A stretch of DNA of 48,895 nucleotides, from assembly GCF_000344685.1 (NCBI RefSeq), contig NW_006920422.1, positions 156,035 to 204,929 on the forward strand. The letters are read 5' to 3'. Shown here piece by piece: positions 10,668 to 20,771 of this stretch. The notes beneath the pieces are model-generated. The model made no database searches, was not told where the DNA came from, and saw only the letters and a program-made list of their open reading frames with translations. A program made the position numbers and the translations under genes. Source of the stretch: Gloeophyllum trabeum ATCC 11539. Lineage: Eukaryota > Basidiomycota > Agaricomycetes > Gloeophyllales > Gloeophyllaceae. Position 1 is the first letter of the stretch, and each line of letters opens with the position of its first letter.

Positions 10668-12940
10668 TCATTCCACGTGCGTCCCGTTCGGCGTCGAACA
10701 CTGACTGTCCGCCGCGCCCGCACACGGCGGCCAAAGCCCCGCCGGCTCGTCGCCCGCCTCCGTCAACAAAAGCGCCACGACCCCGTGCGGGGGCACAGCG
10801 GTCGCCGTGAAACTCCTTATCGCAGTCCCGTTGTCTGTATGTGTCCACAGATCCTAGCGCATTCAAGTTCAGTGCTACGTTACGATGCGAGAACTGGAGA
10901 GAGCACAGACTCGGACGTTATATTGGATACCAGCACGGATCCACGCAGACTCGGTGAGGTTGAAGGTCATGTCGGCTGGCTCGTCGAGGGTGTTCAACTG
11001 GAATAATTATTGTTACCACAAGATCCTCCGACGAGTTCATCTACTTCTACTTACCAGCATGAACACCGTCCCGTTCTGCGACTGGCCACTCCAGTACTGA
11101 GCCGGGTAGCTAGCATTGCTCACCCAGTCGGGCTGTGACATAGATCAGACACCCCGAAAAGGTTTGAAGGGTATTACAGTGCCTCACGTTAACGCCCCAT
11201 CTGAAAGGTGATATCGACGTGCCGTACACCGGGTCTTGGTTAATCGCAAGGATCTCCTTGTTAGTGAGGATCTCGAGCGTCTCATTGGTGATCGCCGACA
11301 ACTGGATTAAACAAGACTCGTGAACAAGTCGTTTCATCAGCCCATATGCCTTCGGACGTACGTTGGTACCAATGATCAGCGGGGACTTCATCAGCGCCCA
11401 CGCGGTGAAGTGGGATTTTGCCTCGTCGAAGGTCATATTCCCGTTTCCCCTGCGTAGCGTTAGCGTCGCGTTCGGATTAGAAGACAGCCACATACAATTG
11501 CAACTAGTACCCGTGGGCACTCAATACGGAGCCCCAGAGCAAAAGCTAATATCGACTCACCATGTCCATATCATTCCGCCCGTAGAAATTCGTTGCTTGC
11601 GTGATGAAGGAATTCCTGTACGGCAGATGGACATACATAAACTGTCTAGTTCTGCGTTCGCCCAGTCACTCACGTGTTTATGATACTGGCAAGCGAGTCC
11701 CAGCTTGGCGAAATATCACCAGTCGTCTATCCAGGAACCAGTGTCAATACCTTTCGCGCAATCGAGGGTCGGGTGAGAATGATTACCCTCCAGCTATGAC
11801 CAACTGAAGCACCCCATCTGCAAATATTTCATCAACCCCCGCACGCTGGGACATGAAGTCGAGAGACGGAGACTCACAACCATACTTGGTCCTGTAGAAC
11901 ATAAACGAGTATTGATAGATACCATGAACCTCAAGCAATGCCTTATTACGCACCCATCCCCACTCACAGAGGGAGAAGAGCAACGGTGGCTGGCCGGTAG
12001 ATTTCGAGAGGTTGACAAGGGCGCCCGACATGCGTTGATATTCTACAAGACCATTGTGAGTCGATACGTCTTCCCAAGGCGCTCACATTCTGTCGAATAC
12101 GTACTTCCATAAACGCCCTCTCGCAGTACGTCGTCGAATGGAACTGACAAGGACAAGAGTTCAAAGCTATCTTCGTCACCCAGTCGCATGTCACTTACTG
12201 TAGCAGTTGTCATATCTTCCACAGAAATATATTCAACGAACAATGCGCAGCGGAGAAGACCCACTTAAGATAGTCAAACCCCCAGTCTTGGAACGTCTCT
12301 GCATCCCTCGCTTCGTTTTGGTAGGAGCCCGGATAGCCCGCACAGGTCAGCCAACCAGAGTCGCTATACTGTAAACCGTTGTCATTCGCAGAGATACCAG
12401 ATCTGTTTGTGGAATACGCACTATACCAGCTTGGCTGGAAGCATGCGCGGGTTCAAGAATATTAGAGGATAGTCAAAAGTGTCGTACGCACAATCCCATA
12501 GAATGCAGTTGATCCGTTAGCCAGTTGAAGCCCTTGCTAAACCGCGTGGTATCTGTAATGGCATAAATTGATCGCCTCGACGGCTCGGATCACGATAGAC
12601 AATCATTACCAGGCTGCAGGGACCCATCGGCTGTCCGGTTCTTCATGGCCCAGCAGTCGTCCAGGTTCACGCGGTTGTACCCGACGTCTTGGAGACCGAG
12701 GGACACCATGAGCTGCGCCGTGGTGACGATCAGGTCCTCGTCGATATTGCATTGGTAGGCATTCCAGGCTAACAGGAAAATGGTCAGTGTCGGATCTTAT
12801 GGTAGGTGAAGCTTGGGCGTATACTCACTGTTATATGCCAGAGCTGGAAGACGTCCCACTCCGGACCCATCGTCCAGTCCGTACACGAGCGGCAGGCTTG
12901 AGGAGTACAGCGCAAGGCCCACTAGAGCTGTCAAGAACAT
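10668..12940 (-). CDS. Secreted alpha-galactosidase, glycoside hydrolase family 27
   Basis: 18 exons, all phases consistent, 435 residues: complement(join(10668..10853,10911..10997,11055..11132,11188..11301,11362..11449,11496..11503,11561..11615,11674..11726,11787..11817,11878..11891,11954..12042,12105..12143,12199..12215,12265..12368,12422..12434,12610..12768 with 12492..12552 between, 12829..12940)). It cleaves terminal alpha-1,6-galactosyl residues from galactomannan and raffinose-type sugars outside the cell. A signal peptide ([21 protein letters not shown]) opens it. GH27 hallmarks: [27 protein letters not shown], nucleophile Asp in LKYDNCYIPFDD, acid/base Asp in YGRNDMDM, and [21 protein letters not shown]-terminal beta-sandwich follows (NGTVFML onwards). 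Two microexons (13 nt and 8 nt) are needed to rebuild GIYSDSG and MLQLGNGNMTF. N-glycosylation sequons occur near the C-terminus. Confidence 0.93.
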
Positions 12941-13847
12941 GACCGGAGCAGGTATGGACAAGCTGGTCGCTTCGTCCTTGAGCTACAACCAAGCTTTTAT
13001 ATATCTTCGGCGGATTTTGGCTGTACCCTGCCGTAACTCACGGTGCGCTCAAACTGTATCTGATGATCGCCTGCACTCGTGCAAAAGAGGGACGTAAGGA
13101 CTCCATCTGAAGCAAATCTGGACAGAAGTCGCATCCTATGACTGCTCCGTACGGCAAGCCCTCCCAGGACAAAATAAGGTGCTTCACCGGGCCGTCAACA
13201 TACAGAGTTCGACCGAGCACCAGGAGATATAGATCGGGTATTTGAGTTATGTTTGGTGTTTTCGTACATAGCGCACATCATGATCAGAAGAATCCAGTAT
13301 ACCCCGCATGACGGCTGGTCAGCACCCCGAATTCACGAAGAAGTCCTCAGTCGCAAGGGGTGATTCTCCAATTTGCTGGGAGAAGTAGCCCCAGTTGCAG
13401 CTGCAGAGGTCGCACAACGAGGGAATATTCGACTCCTTGGATGTACCGTCATCGGTGTGCAAAGTCGACGTTGAAGCGTTCGACGCGTAGCTACAAACCC
13501 CCGGCATTGAAACGGCTTTCGGTCCGAAAGTTAGCCGAACCCGATCACTTCTACTGAACGCTTTGAACAAGCGATTCGCCTTGCCCTCATGCCACTATGC
13601 GAACGCCAACATATGCACGAAACTCACGAATACGCACAAAGCGTCGAGCCAACCGAAGTTGTGCGTCCATGCGAGCATTCTAATTGTGGCTTGATGGCTG
13701 TTCATTGTTCGAGTCCGCGGCGGCTTGCCACAATCTTCACCTCAGCCATGGCCTCGCCACTCGCGCTTTGACCAGCGATTCATATATTGCGGCTCTGGGA
13801 GCTCTCCGGTACTCACATTCGTTGCACTCTACACTCTTACTCTGTAC
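12941..13847. other. Intergenic, no confident gene
   Basis: About 900 bases between the alpha-galactosidase start and the next plus-strand gene. Small frames on both strands (13038-13220 -, 13319-13570 -, 13589-13771 +) show no domain, and no splice chain linking them was found. It probably contains the alpha-galactosidase promoter; a possible catabolite-regulated site cannot be named with confidence. Confidence 0.35.
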
Positions 13848-14482
13848 ATGATGTGCACCGCAAGCAATCTTTCCACTCTGCCATCCCAGTTATCCCCGGA
13901 GTCTAGCTCTTGGGGTGTGGTTCAGCCACATGTCACGACTGGTATGCATAGTATGCCTGACACCTGCTTGCATTGCTGATTGTGGCTCTCCACAGCATCC
14001 AGCACGGGAGAGGAGTCGGACAAGGAAAACAAAGATACAGGGGAAGCAGGCACCGCTGTAAGTACTTTACTGTCAGAAGTTGATACGTCCGTCCGCTCAC
14101 CTATTCACAGGACTCTGAAGTTGTGGCTTCTAAAGATATGCCAGAAGATTCCCTGGAACAGCGAATGACGAGGCTTCAGCTTGTACAAGCGACCCACAAG
14201 CAGGTTGTGGCCACCAAGAAGGTCACAGGCGTACATCGTACTCACAAGGCAAATCGGAAAGTTAAGTTCGCTCCGATGCCCCGCCCGTACACCAGAAATC
14301 GGTGGGTCGCTAGCATGCGGCGGCAGCTCATCAAAGACGAGGGAATCTGGTTGCGCGAGGAGATGGCCGAGCTGTTCGGAGAGCTCGACGAGGCGAAGCG
14401 TCTGGTAGATCGGAGCGCGGCCAACTTCGCTAGGATTCAGAGGCAGCTGAATGACCTGCAAGAGTCTCTGCGAGAACTCTAG
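13848..14482 (+). CDS. Short orphan protein with C-terminal coiled coil (cluster member 1)
   Basis: Model: join(13848..13941,13996..14057,14111..14482), 175 residues, introns of 54 and 53 nt. Not recognised. The N-terminal third is rich in Ser/Thr/Glu (EESDKENKDTGEAGTA), the middle is basic (HRTHKANRKVKFAPMPRPYTRNR), and the last 60 residues (REEMAELFGELDEAKRLVDR and on) form an amphipathic helix of coiled-coil type. Start at the first of two adjacent ATGs. It is the first of three same-direction genes of similar build (short, charged, C-terminal helix); see 14955 and 16399. Confidence 0.65.
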
Positions 14483-14954
14483 GATTGCGCGAGAATGTGT
14501 ATTCTCTTAGTGTATAATACGTGCCATAATTGATCGCGTTGCCAGCCACAGGAGATCGAGCTTCGCGAGTCTTCCTTCTGGTCCTTCAGCATCCTTGGTC
14601 GCGTTGCTTCGTTCATACGGCATCACCGACGCGAGTATGGAGGTGGCCAAGTTCAGGCGGACGGCCCACCGGATACCATCCTACTCGCTTCCCCTCCGCG
14701 AAGTCCACACGACTACTGGCCCAAGTCTCACACCATCTCGCGATTCTCAACTATCGTCGTCTTCCCATCAAACTTCTCTCCATCCTTTCATGGCCGCTCC
14801 TAAATGTCATCTTAATGAGGTCCTCGTCATTCTGAGACGCGTAGGTGGAGTAAAAGCAGACACCACAGATAAATATCCGTCAGGGATACAACCTTACCTG
14901 ACTGCCCAACTTCTACAACCCCTCACATCCCGCGACGCGACACCTCCGACTTCC

Positions 14955-15926
14955 ATGGCTTTCGTGCGATTCTTGGGCATAGCTTCAGGACAGAAAGCAG
15001 ACAACGCAGCACTTAATGAGAAGGAACTCGAGGCACCCGAGCCTTCGTCCGAGCTACCGCAAGAGGAAGAGAAGGTCCACCACCCGCACCCAGCGTCCGA
15101 GTACATCCTCTGCGGCCATCCCTCAGTAAGCACCCTCCCACCATTGCCCCCGCCAACCAACTGATCCTCGAGCAGCACAGCACCGCCGCCTCCCCCCTCC
15201 CCGCAATCTCAGAAGAAGACCTCCCGGCCCAAGCGCACGCACACGCACAGGACACCCTCGAAGACAAACTCATCGAGCTCCCGCGCCCCGTCTACTCCCC
15301 CAGCATCCCTCAGGTCCTCAACATCGCGCCGCCCGCCCCGCGGCGGCGGCCAACGCTCAAGCGGCGGCTGCATACCGTGCAGACCGAGCTCGCAGAGCTG
15401 CGCGCGCAGCTCAGCCGCTCGCGCGACCTGCTGGGCAGCCTCGAGCAGGACGTGCTGCTGCAGCTGCGCGGCGCGCGGGAGATGATACTGGACAATCAGA
15501 GCGCGGTCCTTAGGGCGGAGCAGAATATTGGGGGCCTTACGCTGGTGTATATGGGCTCGAGAGGCGCGGAGGGGGAGCCGCTGATGAGGAGGGTGAGTGC
15601 GTCTTTAGGCACGCAGGGACGTGTGAAGGCTGATGGGAATGTACAGGCGTCTGCTCGCTGTGCTGCTTGTCATCGGACAGCAAGGGAGAACGAGATCTTG
15701 AAGGTAACGCATAGTATAAGTCGTGGTGGGATATGCACGATCCTGATGTAATTTCCACCAGGATATCGTTGCGCTGTATACACAGCACGTCGAGCCAATG
15801 GATTTACCTTGCCAAGCGTGGGTGAGTATAAGTTCACTTCTTCGACAAAGGGTAAATCTGACCCACGGTGGCTTACAGCGAGTAATCAGAGACTTGGAAG
15901 GCGAGCTTGAGAGTGCACTCGAATGA
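14955..15926 (+). CDS. Orphan coiled-coil protein with CxxC motif (cluster member 2)
   Basis: Model: join(14955..15125,15176..15592,15647..15703,15762..15821,15879..15926), 250 residues; every intron is phase 0 and 50-58 nt. Not recognised. After an acidic, Pro-rich N-terminus comes a basic patch (PRRRPTLKRRLHTVQ) and a long Leu/Gln/Glu/Arg helix (about residues 125-170) with coiled-coil spacing. The third exon carries ARCAACHRTARENEIL, a CxxCH pair that could bind metal only with partners elsewhere; the LCGHP in exon 1 and PCQAW in exon 4 are candidates, which is speculative. An earlier in-frame ATG (14595) exists, but the MAFVRFLG start begins the part with coding composition. Confidence 0.65.
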
Positions 15927-16398
15927 TGAACAATTCCAGAGAAGACTCAATCCAACTCAAGACGTCCAGTAATGTTACCGCTCATAATTTATCCGTATAT
16001 GTATATGTACTTGATACCCTCCAAACACAATGGCAATTTTATCTGCATAACGCGCCTGATTTATGAATGGTAACATTGCATAATAGAAGACGCATCGACA
16101 TATCCTTACCAGTCACCGGCCAAAGCGCATCAGGCGCCTACGCTTTGACCACGCAGTGGCGTCCCAGGATCATTCGACACTGTTCGCCAACGCTTGGACG
16201 CCTGTGGCCTGTGGCTCAGAAGCAGACGCCACTGCGACGCTTTGGCCGGCCTAGCCTATATCTACGCAGCTGAGGAGGGCAGGGATGGCCCGTCTAACCC
16301 ATCCATCACCATCGTAGCATTGTTGCCCTCGCCGAGGACAGTGAGTCTACCGTTTTCTATATTAAAAACGGTTCAGTTCATCATCTGCTGGACAGACA
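15927..16398. other. Intergenic spacer
   Basis: About 470 bases separating cluster members 2 and 3. AT-rich at 15975-16080. Overlapping small frames only; no repeat or RNA gene was recognised. Confidence 0.45.
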
Positions 16399-17188
16399 AT
16401 GAACTTCACCGACCGTGTACGCTCTATCTTCTCGTCGCTCCGTCACCGCTTCGCAAGGAGGAGGCGCCATGAAGCCGGTTCTGAAGGTGGGCGCGTTCAA
16501 TACCGTGACGTCCTGCAGACTGACTCCTGTGAGACAGACATACAGGACCGCACCATAGTGACGCGTCCGCCGTCAAGGCTGGGCCATAGAGAGGATGAGG
16601 GGGAGGAAGAGACAGCACTCCCATCAGCATTCGGCCCTGGACAGAGCAGATATGGTTCGGCGCCGGTGAGTACTCAGACTTTCATACCTTTGATACTGAC
16701 CTGATGACGGTGCTTGGCCAGCGTTGGACAAGGTCCCTACTATCTATTATATCCGAGGAAGGTGAGTCTACGTCGATGTACGGACCTCAAGTGGATGTCC
16801 GTCTGGCCAAAAGAGGACATCTACATGAGGACGCGGACATCGGAGGAGACCTGGAAGATAGGAGTACTCACGAATGCTGGACTACCGTACAGAAGCCGCC
16901 CAAGGTCCCGCCGAGCAAGGTCCTGTGCTGGGACTCTCAACAGAGGCCTTGCTAGGCCAAGACCCTATCGACGAGTGGGACAATAGCCCGCCGCTTGCAC
17001 CTGTGGCACAAATGACTCATTTGCAAGAGAGGCTGGCTGACGTCCGAGGGTACCTCGGTAGAACGCGAGAGCGTGTAGAGGAGAGGGAGGTACGGGAAAG
17101 GCTGATAGACAGCCAAAACGGCCTGCTGTTGCTGGAGCAGGAGCTGGGCCGTCTTATATTGCAGCTATCGGAGGCGTTGCCGCCATAG
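16399..17188 (+). CDS. Orphan protein with C-terminal coiled coil (cluster member 3), splice model incomplete
   Basis: Exon 1 is 16399..16665 (MNFTDRVRSIFSSLRHRF, then an Arg-rich patch), ending at a clean gtgagt donor. Exon 2 probably begins at 16722. The last exon reads EAAQGPAEQGPVLGL to LQLSEALPP and stops at 17186-17188; it holds a strong amphipathic helix (LQERLADVRGYLGRTRERVE). The middle (16757-16885) can be read as one long intron or as an extra exon; phases fit a direct join of gaag to the acceptor after accgtacag. The helix with LIDSQNGLLLLEQELGRL resembles MILDNQSAVLRAEQNIGGL in the preceding gene, suggesting that these two are distant paralogues. Function unknown. Confidence 0.5.
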
Positions 17189-17984
17189 GTACGACAGATG
17201 TCTCGGATGCTCTGACAATTACCGATATCGTTTTCGTTACAGGATATAGGCGCAGCTGCAGAGGTCATTGTGTCAAGACAATACGAACTTATTATGAACG
17301 TAAGTCACTTCTCTTTTTGAATCAAGACTAGAATCTCACCTCAGACGAGCAGTTGAAGTAGATCATTGTGACTGAGACATTACATGCGGTCCAGTGGTCA
17401 AATCACAATAATTCAAATCAAACATTGCGCGGCGTGCCGTGGCTACTGAACATTGACGCAGCTGAGACATAGCAAACGACAACACGCACAGGACCTTCAC
17501 AATAGACTGCTGCGATGCTCGCAGTACGCCACGGGGTCGCTGCACATACAATAGATTTACTCCTAGCCGGAGCCAGAATGTACCCCTCTTGCTTCACGCT
17601 AAGCAATAAAATACAGTGACGCTTGGGCTCGTCCTGACAAATGGCAGAAAAGTAGTATTTCGTCGTGATTTCCTCCACAAGTCGGTCGGCTGAGTGTACA
17701 TGAGCGAAGTTACGATCCCGGTTCCAGGGATCGAAACGACACGTAAAACGCGTATAATGTGCTCCGTAGATAGTCGATCTGAAGTCAGCAGCACACCAGC
17801 ATACCTTAGGCACTGGTGGGCACTGGGGAGATGTCTGCCGTCCCAAGTGGACTTGTCGAAGCGAAGAACAAGCGCGTCCTGTGCGCTTCGCCTGTTCGGT
17901 TTCGAACTCCGACCATACCTCGCCTGCTCTGCACCGTCTTCAATAGCGAACACTCCCCCTTGGTAAGGGGTTATTTGTGCCAAA
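17189..17984. other. Unassigned spacer upstream of SmD1
   Basis: Open frames exist on both strands here (17418-17846 -, 17594-18055 -, 17694-17966 +). They overlap each other, and the minus-strand one runs into SmD1 exon 1. No domain is recognised and the only intron that would join the minus frames is about 26 nt, too short. Some of this may be the 3' part of the gene at 16399 or a small unknown gene. Confidence 0.3.
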
Positions 17985-18507
17985 ATGAAGCTCGTCAGGT
18001 GAGTATTATACGATATGTACGCCACGCAGTGCGCATCTGCAGTCCTTCCGAGCACGCGGGGCAGGCGCTTGTTATGATCAAACTGTTCGTATGCTCATTC
18101 CCTTCTCTTAGATTTTTGATGAAATTGAACAATGAGACAGTGACCATAGAGCTCAAAAATGGGTCTATCGTGCACGGGACGATCACTGGTACGTTGTCTC
18201 TCGTATTTCCCAATAGCTCTCATCGAGCATGCCTCATGGTGCAGGCGTGGACATGCAGATGAACACACATCTGAAGACGGTTAAGATGACCGCTCGCAAC
18301 CGTGAACCGACAACCCTCGACTCACTCTCCATCCGCGGAAACAACATCCGTTACTTCATTCTTCCAGACGCCCTTCCCGTCGATACCCTTCTAGTCGACG
18401 ATGCGCCTAAACCCAAGGCCAGGAAGAGGGACGACGCGCGGGGACGTGGACGAGGCAGAGGGGACCGGGGTCGTGTTCGCGGAAGGGGCCGTGGCAGGGG
18501 ACGGTGA
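17985..18507 (+). CDS. SMD1: Small nuclear ribonucleoprotein Sm D1
   Basis: Model: join(17985..17998,18112..18188,18245..18507), 117 residues, the normal SmD1 length. Part of the heptameric Sm ring that binds U1, U2, U4 and U5 snRNA in the spliceosome. The Sm fold is intact: [20 protein letters not shown] (Sm1), [16 protein letters not shown], and Sm2 with [14 protein letters not shown]. The C-terminus is the RG-rich tail ([20 protein letters not shown]) that is dimethylated in other species and bound by SMN-type factors. The 14-nt first exon is followed by a 113-nt intron, long for this genome; such introns in splicing-factor genes are sometimes used for regulation, which is inference here. 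Confidence 0.96.
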
Positions 18508-18893
18508 TTGTATGGAATTTCGAAGGAGTCTCTCCTCTAAAACGCGTACGTTTGTATCGACTACTTTGGCTAACAACGGACTTGTGAGCCATTTCATTTC
18601 ACTTTGTAATGTCCGGTTGCATCTCAACAGACTGTGCAATATAATGCTCTGATTGCATATGTACGTTGGATGGACAGAGCTTGCAAAGGTCGTATCTGGT
18701 CCGCAAACTAATTGTACAGCCAACGTCGATGCCCCCCGAAACTTCGACACCGGTCCATAGCGGAGGATTATCTTGTGAACGTACTGTTAGAGATTCAGAA
18801 CCACTGTGATAGCAATTGAAAGACGAGTCATGAGTAGTCGAAAGTAGCTCACGAGAGCGGAAAAGGCGCGAAATATGCTGCCAGACTTAGGAC

Positions 18894-20449
18894 ATGTTTC
18901 TTCGACGGTTCGCCTCAACCTCTTGCTTGCCGCCCACGATCTACGACCTCCTGCGGTCCAGTACACATACGCCTTCATCCGTACGCGTCAATGGCTGGGT
19001 GAAGTCCATACGCCGGCAGAAAAATGTCTCGTTCGCAGTCATAACTGATGGCAGCTCTGCCCGTGGCTTGCAAGCTGTCTTCCGGAGCGGTGAATTGGCG
19101 AAGAGGTCCGGTGGACTTTCAAATACATTCATCTTAGCCGCTGACCAGGGAATGAAGGTTAACTAATGGGGCTTGCGTCAGTCTCACAGGACAACTATGT
19201 GATAGCCCAGGCAAAGGACAGTCGAAGGAACTACAGGTCGATGAAGGGGAGGTCATAGGAGAATGCGATCCCGAGGTGCGTTCGTATCTTACGAGTCATA
19301 TGAATATACTCACTCCCGTTCAGATATATCCCATCCAAAAGCAAGCGTTGTCCGTAGAGTACCTACGGGATAACTGTCATCTTCGAGCGCGTACGGACTC
19401 CATAGCTGCCATGCTTAGATTACGCGACACGTCCAAGACAGCCATCCACGACTTCTTTAAGGTACGGGAACAGTGGTTTTACCCAATAGTAAGCTTAGGA
19501 TCCATAACAGAGGGAGGGCTTCCACTCCGTTCATACACCCATCTTGACTTCGAACGACTGTGAAGGCGCAGGGGAGGCCTTCCGAATAGCTCAAGTCCCT
19601 TCCATCCACCCGGCATCTGCTGGGGAGCCTTCGCGGACCGAAGAGTTCTTCTCGAAGCCCTCTTATCTGACCGTGTCCTCGCAGTTGCACCTCGAAGCTT
19701 TGGCCACCGCGATATCCCGTGTCTACACGCTCTCGCCTTGCTTCCGCGCCGAGCCTTCCCAGACAGCGCGGCATTTGGCTGAGTTCTGGATGTTGGAAGC
19801 GGAGTGGGCATTCACCCAGTCCGTCGACGACGTGTGCCGGGTTGTGGAGGCTGCTATGAAGGCCGTCGTGAATACAGCTTTGGCTAGTCAAGATATGGAG
19901 GTCTTCGCTAAAGACTCTGAGCTGTCTCGTATCGAAGCACTGAGGTCTGCGGCGGACGCCAGTCGAGCTTGGCCACGGATCTCCTACGCAACTGCTGTCC
20001 AGGAACTAGCTAAATCAGGACAAGGCTTCCAGTATAAACCTGCTTGGGGAAAACCACTCCAAAGCGAACACGAGAAATGGCTAGCAGAGACACTTGTCGG
20101 GGGACCCGTGTTCGTCACTGACTACCCAATAGAGCTCAAGCCGTTCTACATGCGGCTCAACGACGACGGAAAGACCGTGGCGTGCTTCGACCTGCTGGTT
20201 CCGCACGTCGGGGAACTGGTAGGCGGTTCGTTGCGCGAGGAACGTCTGGACCTTCTGAAGCGGGCCCTGGCGTACCACAAGCTCGATGCTGAAGCCTACC
20301 GCTGGTATTTGGAGTTGCGTAAATTCGGAGGAGCGCCGCATGGGGGCTTTGGGATGGGCTTCGAGCGGCTTATCAGTTGGATCAGCGGGATAGAAAATGT
20401 ACGGGAGTGTATTCCTATGCCTCGATGGGCTGGGAGGATGCTCCTGTAA
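18894..20449 (+). CDS. Asparaginyl-tRNA synthetase, probably mitochondrial
   Basis: Model: join(18894..19105,19158..19275,19324..19461,19511..20449), 468 residues. Charges tRNA-Asn with asparagine using ATP. The N-terminus MFLRRFASTSC has the Arg/Ser-rich, acid-free look of a mitochondrial presequence. An OB-fold anticodon-binding domain follows (VRVNGWVKSIRRQKNVSFAV). Class II motifs: motif 2 FRAEPSQTARHLAEFWMLEAEW and motif 3 GFGMGFERLISWISGIENVR are complete. HTPILTSNDCEGAGEAF is characteristic of AsnRS. The splice into exon 4 (acceptor at 19509-19510) replaces an out-of-frame reading and restores REGFHSVHTPILT. The first donor (gtccgg) is weak but is the only in-frame solution. Confidence 0.93.
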
Positions 20450-20771
20450 GAGCGGTGGTGCCTGTGTAGATACTTTTAGGCATCAAATACTAGACATACT
20501 GATTGTTAGACATACGACCACGAACGGTATGTTTTACTCACGGTCTAATGACTCGCGAGAAATACGGTACCGTGCACGTGATAGCACGCGCCGACCACGA
20601 CTCATTAGCGCAGCCACCGCGTGTCATTAGTGTGGAGCGGTCCCGACCCCTTTTCGTGAATCTTCTACTGTTTCCACCACATCCTACTGCGACACCTCAA
20701 GAGAGCGGCGACACATATCGAAGCTTTCTTCAACGTAACACATAAGTTTGCGATACTTGAACACGTAAATC
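20450..20771. other. Intergenic spacer
   Basis: Between the AsnRS stop and the coiled-coil gene start. Tail of the former and promoter of the latter; no repeat or gene was recognised. Confidence 0.5.

Noticed and set aside
10590..11006. Plus-strand 138-codon Arg/Pro-rich frame
   Set aside because: Exactly antisense to GC-rich alpha-galactosidase exons whose family assignment is firm.
17418..18055. Minus-strand open frames up to 153 residues
   Set aside because: They overlap SmD1 exon 1 antisense, overlap one another in different frames, and joining them needs a 26-nt intron. No domain is seen.
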